From positions 16,068,043 to 16,132,042 of the forward strand of contig CM039467.1 of the NCBI GenBank assembly GCA_022414725.1: DNA of 64,000 nucleotides, written 5' to 3'. The notes beneath the pieces are model-generated. The model did no database searches, was not told the origin of the DNA, and worked only from the letters and a program-made list of their open reading frames with translations. The position numbers and the translations under genes were made by a program. The DNA comes from Microglena sp. YARC (Eukaryota > Chlorophyta > Chlorophyceae > Chlamydomonadales > Chlamydomonadaceae). Below are positions 59,401 to 64,000 of the stretch, piece by piece (the stretch's first letter is position 1; every line of letters begins with the position of its first letter).

Positions 59401-62400
59401 CCAAAGGGGGAGTTGAACCCCCCGACTCTTCATTCCTTAGCGATCTGATCTACCATTAGACCATTGTAAATCACTGAAAGAGGCTCTGGGAAATGTAAAT
59501 ATACATAAGTACGTCTGTCTGTCTTGGCATTCACCACGTACACCTGGGAAATGTAAATATACATAAGTACGTCTGTCTGTCTTGGCATACACCACGTACA
59601 CCTGGGAAATGTAAATATACATAAGTACGTCTGTCTATCCCCCCCCCCCCCTCCCCCTCCTTCCTACCCTGTCGATGGACAGCGTGGACCTGACCATGGT
59701 GAGCGCCACCACCTCGAGCATCAACAACTTGGGGCAGTCTATGGGCTTAACTCCTGGTCGCTGTCCTCAGCTCCCCCCCCCCTCCCCCCCCCCCACACAC
59801 ACAGTTCACCATACCACCCACCCACCCAGACCACCTACCTTGTCAATGGACGGCGTGGACCTGACCATGGTGAGCGCTGCCACCCGCTCCACAACCTCAA
59901 GCATCAACAGCTTGGGGCAGTCGATGGGCAACTGAAGGGCGACATGGAACCGGAAGTTCGTGGAGTCAACCCTGCCGGGCGCGGCCTCGGGCTTAATAAG
60001 AGCAGGCGCTTTTTTCTTGGGGGTGGCCTTGGCTTTACCCTTGGCTTTGGCCTTGGCCTTGGCTGGTAGGTCCTCATCATCCTCATGCTCGGATGAGTCA
60101 GAGTCGCTGAGGGCCTGAGCCTGGAAGGACTTGGCGTCCGCCTGGGTATGTGTGTGGGGGTGTGTGTGTGGGTGGGTATGGTGGGGGTATGTGCGTGGGG
60201 GTGGGGTGTGTGGAAGAGGGGAAGGGAGTGGGGATGGGAATGGGGGTGGCCTTGGCTTTACCCTTGGCTTTGGCCTTGGCCTTGGCTGGTAGGTCCTCCT
60301 CATCCTCTTGCTCGGATGAGTCTGAGTCGTTGAGGGCCTGAGCCTGGAAGGACTTGGCGTCCGCCTGGGTATGTGTGTGGGGGTGGTTGTGGGGGTGGGC
60401 ATGTGTGGTGGTGGTGATGGGGGTATGTGAGTGGGGGTGGGGTGCGTGGAAGAGGAGAAGGGTGTGGGGATGTGGATGGGGATGGGGGTGGCCTTGGCCT
60501 GGCCCTTTGCCTTCGCAGGTAGGTCATCATCATCCTCTTTCTCGGAAGTGTCAGAGTCGCTGAGGGCCTGGGCCTGGAAGGACTTGGCGTATGTGTGTGT
60601 GTGTGTGGTGGTGGGGGTATGTGCGTCGGGTGGGTTGTGTGGAAGAGGGGGAGGGTGTGGGGATGGGGATGGGGGTGGGGGTATGTGCGTGTGGAGGGGG
60701 TGTGTGTGTGTGGTGGTGGTGGTGATGGGGTATGTGCGTGTGGAGGGGGTTGGTGTGTGTAGTGGTGGTGATGGGGGTATGTGCGTGGGGGTGGGGTGTG
60801 TGGAAGAGGGGAAGGGTCTGGATGTTGGGATGGGGATGGGGATGGGATGGAATGGGGTGTGATGTGTATGTGGGGGGAGGGTGGGTGGGTGGGTGGGTTT
60901 CCTTCCACTCCTAACGGGTGGGCAGCGTTTGAACTCATCATCGTAGGTGGGGGTGTAGAGTGGGGGTAAGTGTGGGGGTGGGGGCAGCGCTTGAACTCAT
61001 CATCGGAGGTGGTAGTTTCAGCAGGGGGTGGGTGCGGGAGTGGGGGAGGCTTGTGTTGTGTTGTGTTGATTATGTTGTCAGGGGGGGGGGGGGGGAGGGG
61101 GGGCACATTCCAGCCAACTGACCTGGCCAATGCGGCAGCGGCTAAGCGTTTGTCCTCATCATCACCGTCATCATACGCGGGAGCTTCAGCATGGGGTGGG
61201 AGTGGGAGTTTGTTTGTGTGTGATTGTATGAGTTTGTGTGTGGGGGGGTGGGGTGGGGGGGGGCCCATTCCAGCCCACTGACCTGGCGCGATGCGGCGGC
61301 TGCTAAGCGTTTGTCCTCGTCATCACCGTCATCGTAAGTGGCGGCTTCAGCACGACCACCGCGATACTGCAGCTTGCCCTCTCGCACGTCCTCGTCGTCA
61401 TCACTGTCACCGCCGTCGTCCTTGCTCTTACTCTTATTCTTGCTTTTGCTCTTCCGGGAAGTACCAGCCTCCTCTTCATCCACGTTGCCTGAGGGTGTGA
61501 GGTGTGGTGGGTGTGTGGTGGGTGGGGGTTGTCCTTGTGTGTGTGTGTGGTGTGCGTGAGTGCTCTCACTCTTGATCTTGCTTTTGCTCTACTGGGAAGT
61601 GCCAGCCTCCTCTTCATCCACGTTGCCTGCGGGTGTGAGGTGTGGTGGGTGTGTGGTGGGTGGGGGTTGTCCTTGTGTGTGTGTGGTGTGCGTGAGTGCT
61701 CTCACTCTTGATCTTGCTTTTGCTCCACTGGGAAGTGCCAGCCTCCTCTTCATCCACGTTGCCTGCGGGTGTGAGGTGTGGTGGGTGTGTGGTGGGTGGG
61801 GGTTATCCTTGTGTGTGTGTGGTATGCGTGAGTGGTGAGTGGGGGTCGTCCTTGCTCTTACTCTTATTCGTGCTTTTGCTTTACTGGGAAGTGCCAGCCT
61901 CCTCTTCGTCCACGTTGCCTGCGGGTGTGAGGTGTGGTGAGTGTGTGGTGGGGGTCGCTCTTGTGTGTGTGTGTGGTGGTTGAGGGTTGTCCTTGTGTGT
62001 GTGTGTGTGGTGTGCGTGAGTGCTCTCACTCTTGATCTTGCTTTTGCTCTACTGGGAAGTACCAGCCTCCTCTTCATCCATGTTGCATGAGGGTGTGTGT
62101 GTGTGGTGTGTGTGTGCCGGTTGGTGGTGGTGGCCGGTTGGTGGTGGGGTGAGTGAGTGAGTGGTGGTGTTGTGTGTGTGTTGTATGTGGGGGTGCGGGT
62201 AGGGGTGAATACATGCATGTGTGAATTACAAGTATAAGTCTGACTAGTGCTAATATTAGTGCAATATCACCCTAAGGGGCGGCGAGGGTGTCATTGTCAT
62301 CGTCACAGGTTGCGCCCCCCACTTCCGTGTAGGGGAGATTAGGAGGGTTTAAGGGTGTAGGGTTTAGATAAGTGGGGCGGGCGACGGCGAGGGCGTTTTT

Positions 62401-63371
62401 AGGGGGTTAGGGTCTAGGTGGGTTTAGGGTTCAGGTAAGTAGGGGCTACCTCCCCCCTACCTGATGTGTCGGCGGCAGTGGCGAGGGTGTTTTAGGGGGT
62501 TAGGGTATATGTGGGTTTAGGGTTCAGGTAAGTGGGGGCAAACTTTGCCATACCTGAGGAGCCGGCATCGGTGGCGAGGGTGTAGGGTCTAGGTGGGTTC
62601 GCCTTACCTGAGGAGCCGGCAGCGGTGGCGAGGGTGTTTTATCCCTTAGGTAGGGCAAAGGTAGACCCCACTCACCTGAGGAGCCGGCAGCGGTGGCGAG
62701 GGTGTAGGGTCTAGGTGGGCTTAGGGTTTAGGGTTCAGGTAAGAGGGGGATACCTTCGCCTTACCTGAGGGGCCGGCAGAGGCGGCGAGGTTTTTTTTAG
62801 GGTCTAGGTGGGATTAGGGTTTAGGGTCTAGATGGGTTTAGGGTGAAAGTAACAGGGCCCTACCTGAGGGGTTTAGGGTTTAGGGTCTAGATGGGTTTAG
62901 GGTGAAAGTAACAGGGCCCTACCTGAGGGGTTTAGGGTTTAGGGTCTAGATGGGTTTAGGGTGAAAGTAACAGGGCCCTACCTGAGGGGCCGGCGGCGGC
63001 CGCGAGGGTGTCATCGTCATCATCAGCAGTGGTGGCGGCTGCGGCCAGCTTAGCTGCGTCCACCTTTCCGATGCCGGGCATGCCGCTACTCTTCTTCTTG
63101 GTCAAGCGCTCGACCTCGTTGAACAAGGCGGGGCAGAACTTCTGAGTGAACACATCCACCAGCTCTTCGAACGAGAGCTTGGCCTCGGCGGGGTATTGGC
63201 TTGGCTTGAAGCATTGCAGCTCAACGCTATACAGGCGGGCAAAGTTGCCGAGCTGGGGATCCTTGACGGCAGCGACAGGCTGTTCTTCTACTGTGATGCC
63301 AGACAAGCACTCGGCTAGTCGCAGTTTGCGCAGGCGGTTGGCTAACAGCTTGGCCTCCAGTGAGCCCATGC
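56370..63371 (-). CDS. RPA1: RNA polymerase I largest subunit (A190), C-terminal part, six exons
   Basis: Exons 63371-62982, 61488-61283, 60141-59839, 58702-58439, 57518-57411 and 56468-56370 splice in frame to ~455 residues. Signatures in order: LRLAECLSGITVEEQP, LSFEELVDVFTQKF, an acidic/Lys-rich insert typical of Pol I rather than Pol II/III, FHVALQLPIDCPKLLMLEVV and RSTPSIDK, GINFVGAWEHSDLLDVNGI, TTYGVEAARASIMHE, VFGAYGIGVDARHLSLIADF, GGYRACNRIGIES, SPFLKMSFETAAHFLTDATL and the end SSRICVGRVVEVGTG...LLQNL. This subunit forms half of the catalytic cleft of the nucleolar enzyme that makes pre-rRNA. The protein ends here without a Pol II-type heptad tail, as expected. Upstream exons lie past the right edge. 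Confidence 0.93.
56500..57110 (-). repeat. Acceptor-derived array before RPA1 exon 6
   Basis: The start of exon 6 with its acceptor (plus strand tgaggtcatccacagcaccc, then agggagcaagc) recurs near 56640, 56822 and 56998, each followed by ~120 bp of ggtgtgttatggtgaggtgt repeats. Long His/Thr frames on the minus strand are by-products. Confidence 0.9.
57262..57300 (-). pseudogene. Donor-side fragment of RPA1 exon 5
   Basis: aggacccaccttcagagtag plus catcc repeats the end of exon 5 with its GTGGGTCC donor, 150 bp beyond the true donor, with the flanking aacaSgacccacc intron bases also copied. Confidence 0.8.
57411..57518 (-). CDS. RPA1: RPA1 exon 5
   Basis: Acceptor CAACACAG; GGYRACNRIGIES, SPFLKMSFETAAHFLTDATLK; donor AAG/GTGGGT; exactly 36 codons. 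Too short to show as a long open frame, but one of the most conserved stretches of all RNA polymerase largest subunits. Confidence 0.92.
57530..57905. repeat. 15-bp repeat (gttgggttgagttag)n with exon fragment
   Basis: About 24 copies of ggttgggttgagtta-like units upstream of RPA1 exon 5 on the minus strand. An acceptor-side copy of exon 5 (minus GGCGGCTATCGAGCATGCAA...) is embedded at 57624-57673. Confidence 0.92.
58040..58200. repeat. ~60-bp tandem duplication in RPA1 intron 4
   Basis: gggttcacaatacaaacatctgggcgg with aataccaggagcatatacac occurs twice (58050-58110; 58118-58178). A 20-base G homopolymer at 57950-57970 precedes it. No exon. Confidence 0.85.
58240..58362 (-). pseudogene. Donor-side copy of RPA1 exon 4
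   Basis: Repeats ASIMHEAVSVFGVYGIGVDA, RYLSLIAAFMTHQ and a GTGTGTG donor, about 200 bp beyond the true donor. Two residues differ from the main copy (A/V and D/A). Could act as an alternative donor region only with exon skipping. Confidence 0.87.
58439..58702 (-). CDS. RPA1: RPA1 exon 4
   Basis: Acceptor ATGTCCCAG; VYVVEAKTEKEATKVQTDGI to SLIADFMTHQ; donor CAG/GTGCGT; 88 codons. It holds the TNDI-x-A-V-L-x-T-Y-G-V-E-A-A-R-A segment and the V-F-G-A-Y-G-I-x-V-D-x-R-H-L segment. Confidence 0.93.
58790..59275 (-). repeat. Acceptor-side copies of RPA1 exon 4
   Basis: Three copies (ending near 58869, 59104 and 59264) of the exon 4 start and acceptor: minus CAG/GTGTAxGTGGTGKAxGCCAA, AKVQTGGIN-like. 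Spacers repeat gacaaacatcagtactcttc. Each recreates a TCCAG or CCCAG acceptor. Confidence 0.9.
59276..59485 (-). mobile_element. tRNA-derived SINE, full length, copy 2
   Basis: 210 bp, the same length as copy 1. A-box-like TGGTCTAATGGTAG, B-box-like GGTTCAACTCC, common body and 3' end. Perfect 13-bp target duplications ctgggaaatgtaa at 59263-59275 and 59486-59498. Inserted in an acceptor-side exon copy of RPA1. Confidence 0.9.
59499..59640 (-). repeat. Three short acceptor copies, RPA1 intron 3
   Basis: A ~58-bp unit (gtaaatatacataagtacgt, ctgtctgtcttggcatacac, cacgtacacctgggaaat) occurs three times; the last part is the exon 4 acceptor on the minus strand. Confidence 0.88.
59665..59745 (-). 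pseudogene. Donor-side copy of RPA1 exon 3
   Basis: Minus strand repeats KLLMLEVVALTMVRSTLSID-like sequence and a CAG/GGTAGG donor, next to C-runs and (CA)n that separate it from the true exon end at 59839. Confidence 0.83.
59839..60141 (-). CDS. RPA1: RPA1 exon 3
   Basis: Acceptor CATACCCAG; ADAKSFQAQALSDSDSSEHE, DDEDLP, a (KA)n stretch, then TNFRFHVALQLPIDCPKLLM, LEVVERVA and RSTPSIDK; donor AAG/GTAGGT. The acidic and Lys/Ala stretches are a Pol I-specific, fast-evolving loop before a conserved strand. Confidence 0.92.
60150..60600 (-). repeat. Acceptor-side copies of RPA1 exon 3
   Basis: Two copies (60249-60371; 60490-60585) repeat AKSFQAQALNDSDSSEQEDE, LPAKAKAKAKG with the CCCAG acceptor kept in the first. 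Spacers are (gggtgtgtgg)-rich. Confidence 0.9.
60600..61140. repeat. G/T-rich spacer in RPA1 intron 2
   Basis: ggggtatgtgcgtgtggagg-type repeats to 60900; then two short copies of gaactcatcatcgKaggtgg (60930; 60990), degraded donor-side fragments of exon 2. Confidence 0.75.
61120..61200 (-). pseudogene. Donor-side copy of RPA1 exon 2
   Basis: Minus strand reads AEAPAYDDGDDEDKRLAAAA, L-A-R and a CAG/GTCAGT donor, repeating the end of exon 2 about 150 bp further on. The same gcccactgacctgg block is kept. Confidence 0.87.
61283..61488 (-). CDS. RPA1: RPA1 exon 2
   Basis: Acceptor CACCCTCAG; GNVDEEEAGTSRKSKSKNKS, KDDGGDSDDDEDVREGKLQY, RGGRAEAATYDDGDDEDKRL; donor CAG/GTCAGT. Low-complexity acidic/basic loop, with the R-G-G-R-x-E-x-A-T-Y-D core known from Pol I largest subunits. 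Confidence 0.88.
61495..62100 (-). repeat. Acceptor-side array before RPA1 exon 2
   Basis: Four ~115-140-bp units, each with the exon 2 start (minus GCAACGTGGATGAAGAGGAG...) and acceptor CACCCGCAG, then ggtgggtgggggttgtcctt. They end near 61630, 61760, 61926 and 62090. Confidence 0.92.
62280..62981 (-). repeat. Donor-side array after RPA1 exon 1, with TTTAGGG
   Basis: At least six units carry the exon end and donor (plus acctgaggRgccggcRgcggtggcgaggg) joined to ttagggtctaggtgggttta and short gggtttaggg steps. The terminal part (62870-62980) is three copies of a ~63-bp unit. Confidence 0.9.
62982..63371 (-). CDS. RPA1: RPA1 exon 1 (first in window)
   Basis: Acceptor CACACCAG; MGSLEAKLLANRLRKLRLAE, CLSGITVEEQ, LYSVELQCFKPSQYPAEAKL, VDVFTQKFCPALFNEVERL to an Asp/Ala-rich end; donor CAG/GTAGGG. 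Corresponds to the Pol I segment just before the acidic insert. Begins two bases into a codon, so an exon precedes it. Confidence 0.92.
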
Positions 63372-64000
63372 CTGGTGTGGGTAGTAGTGGTGGTGGTGTG
63401 GGTGGTGGTGGTGGTGGTGGGGCGCAGCTTGCGCAGGCGGTTGGCTAACTGCTTGGCCTCCAGTGAGCCCATGCCTGGTGTGGGTAGTAGTGGTGGTGTG
63501 GGTGGTGGTGGTGGTGGTGGTGGTGGTGGTGGTGGTGGTGCGCAGCTTGCGCAGGCGGTTGTCTAACTGCTTTACCTCCAATAAGCCCATGCCTGGGGTG
63601 GGTAGTAGTGGTGGTGGTGTGGGTGGTGGTGGTGGTGGGGCGCAGCTTGCGCAGGCGATTGTCTAACTGCTTGACCTCCAATAAGCCCATGCCTGGGGTG
63701 GGTAGTAGTGGTGGTGGTGTGGGTGGTGGTGTGGTGGTGGTGGGGCGCAGCTTGCGCAGGCGGTTGTCTAACTGCTTGACCTCCAATAAGCCCATGCCTG
63801 GGGTGGGTAGTAGTGGTGGTGGTGTGGGTGGTGTGGGTGGTGGTGGTGGTGGTGGGGCGGTTGTCTAACTGCATAGCCTCCTTTGAGCCCATGCCTGGGG
63901 TGTGTGTGTGGTGGTGGTGTGTGTGTGTGATGGTGTGTGTGGTGGTGGTGGGGCGCAGTTTGCGCAGGCGGTTGTCTAACTGCATAGCCTCCTTTGAGCC
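63372..64000 (-). repeat. Acceptor-side array before RPA1 exon 1
   Basis: Six or more ~90-120-bp units repeat the exon start (minus ATGGGCTCACTGGAGGCCAA, then GCGCAAGCTGCG) and acceptor CCAG after (CCACCA)n. The array runs to the window edge. Units nearer the exon are more like it (CTGGAGG versus TTGGAGG/AAAGGAGG). Confidence 0.93.

Noticed and set aside
59437..59622. Repeat protein with YVYLHFPGVRGECQDRQT
   Set aside because: It is the complement reading of three acceptor copies of RPA1 exon 4 in a shifted frame.

Overview
This window is nuclear DNA from a photosynthetic eukaryote, most likely a green alga. The genes are rich in GT-AG introns. One gene is a photosynthetic-type flavodiiron protein (absent from flowering plants), another looks like a plastid-targeted TPR protein, and an interstitial array carries the plant/algal telomere motif CCCTAAA. 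There are Ty1/copia and LINE-like retroelements and tRNA-derived SINEs. A repeat-rich prasinophyte such as Cymbomonas would fit, but species cannot be fixed from sequence alone.

Layout. 1-10980 (+): the 3' part of a flavodiiron (FLV) gene, seven exons; its 5' end lies left of the window. 10981-14400: no gene seen; CA/TG repeats. 14412-15590 (+): decayed LINE-like element. 15875-27487 (-): an armadillo-repeat gene, probably with a downstream RING-finger exon, broken by two insertions: a ~480-bp retroposon (19317-19794) and a complete 6.9-kb Ty1/copia element (20361-27290) with two identical 324-bp LTRs. 29769-52679 (+): six-exon gene for a ~300-residue TPR-like protein, with enormous repeat-filled introns. 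56370-63371 and beyond (-): C-terminal ~455 residues of RNA polymerase I largest subunit (RPA1/A190), six exons, continuing past the right edge.

Exon coordinates were chosen so that splice phases agree across all three host genes; every junction reported keeps frame. The most striking property is that introns are filled with tandem arrays whose units carry copies of the neighbouring splice site plus some adjoining exon sequence: donor-side arrays, acceptor-side arrays, and repeated partial exons. This happens in all three intron-containing genes and at the 3' ends of their last exons. One FLV intron is bordered by direct copies of the upstream exon's end, as expected if introns arise or grow by tandem duplication across a splice junction. 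This is the best candidate for an undescribed genome behaviour here.

Other mobile DNA: a 210-bp tRNA-headed SINE family (two full-length copies with ~13-bp target duplications, one copy forming part of the RPA1 stop codon), a SINE/LINE shared 3' tail, a second retroposon family with (AATTTC)n tails, a hAT-like 194-bp MITE, and a short dispersed hairpin repeat.
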